From assembly GCA_035259345.1 (NCBI GenBank), contig DATFWK010000020.1, positions 1-5,845 of the forward strand: a DNA stretch of 5,845 nt, read 5' to 3'. Below the pieces are notes generated by a model. That model was not told the DNA's origin. It saw only the letters and a program-made list of their open reading frames with translations, and did not search any database. The DNA comes from DATFWK01 sp035259345 (GTDB taxonomy: Bacteria > Actinomycetota > Thermoleophilia > Miltoncostaeales > Miltoncostaeaceae). Made by a program: the position numbers and the translations under genes. Within the stretch, counting starts at the first letter, position 1, and every line of letters starts with the position of its first letter. This document shows positions 5,657 to 5,845 of the stretch, one piece after another.

Positions 5657-5845
5657 ACGCGGGTGTCAGGCCGGCCCCGCCGTCGGGGCTGGAGACTGCA
5701 GCCGGAGCCGCCGCGGCAGGGTCGCGTCCCTCGTTCAGCATGCGCCGCCAGCCGGCCAGCACCCGGTGGACCTCGGCGGCGCCGATGATCGGCTCGTCCG
5801 GAAGCGGCAGCTCGACCGGCGAGAGGATGAACGGGCGCGTCTGCG
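5655..5845 (-). CDS. C-terminal fragment of an unidentified protein
   Basis: The minus-strand frame is open from the window edge to the TAG at 5657-5655, giving 62 visible C-terminal residues. The fragment begins TRPFILSPVELPLPDEPIIG, continues with a helix-like AAEVHRVLAGWRRMLNEGRDP, and ends in a low-complexity Ala/Pro/Gly-rich tail. Coding is supported by G/C-rich third positions, plausible residue composition, and the tight 10-bp junction with the K+ channel, whose ribosome binding site overlaps this stop. I do not recognise the family. It has no membrane segment in the visible part. It is probably the upstream member of the channel/hydrolase operon. Confidence 0.6.
   Translation of the reverse strand, partial: QTRPFILSPVELPLPDEPIIGAAEVHRVLAGWRRMLNEGRDPAAAAPAAVSSPDGGAGLTPA

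Overview
The window is a very GC-rich bacterial segment (strong G/C at third codon positions, several GTG starts, long spurious antisense open frames). The protein styles (an actinobacterial-type NuoF-like protein paired with a P450-type small ferredoxin, an actinobacterial-type ClC, a 14-helix MFS exporter) suggest an Actinomycetota or Chloroflexota lineage. No rRNA or other taxonomic marker is present, so this is an inference. There is no rRNA, tRNA, CRISPR array, insertion sequence or phage gene.

Layout. (1) 1-1097, plus strand: the 3' part of a NuoF-like FMN/Fe-S flavoprotein followed 5 bp later by a 66-residue [3Fe-4S]-type ferredoxin. This is a probable two-gene electron-transfer unit. 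(2) 1078-2376, minus strand, possibly extending to about 2511: a ClC-family chloride channel/transporter whose 3' end overlaps the ferredoxin gene by 20 bp. Its coding signal continues upstream of the first canonical start codon. (3) 2377-2745: a divergent upstream region serving clc (minus) and the MFS gene (plus). Its inner part, 2569-2731, is the only clearly non-coding stretch and carries a widely spaced 10-bp inverted repeat. (4) 2746-4401, plus strand: a 551-residue DHA2-type MFS exporter. (5) 4398-5845, minus strand: a tightly packed three-gene unit, transcribed in the order unknown C-terminal fragment, two-helix K+ channel, UlaG-like metallo-beta-lactamase-fold hydrolase. The gap is 10 bp between the first pair and there is a 4-bp GTGA overlap between the second pair.

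Most genes concern the membrane: an anion pathway, a K+ pathway, an exporter, and a redox pair that may feed a partner outside the window. The firmest functional link is the translationally coupled K+ channel and MBL hydrolase. The NuoF-like/ferredoxin pair is the other convincing functional unit. Nothing here looks like a defence system or mobile element. The most interesting points are atypical residues in known families (NuoF cluster, ferredoxin ligand position, ClC proton and chloride-ligand positions), the missing canonical start of the ClC gene, and the extreme compaction of the two convergent junctions.
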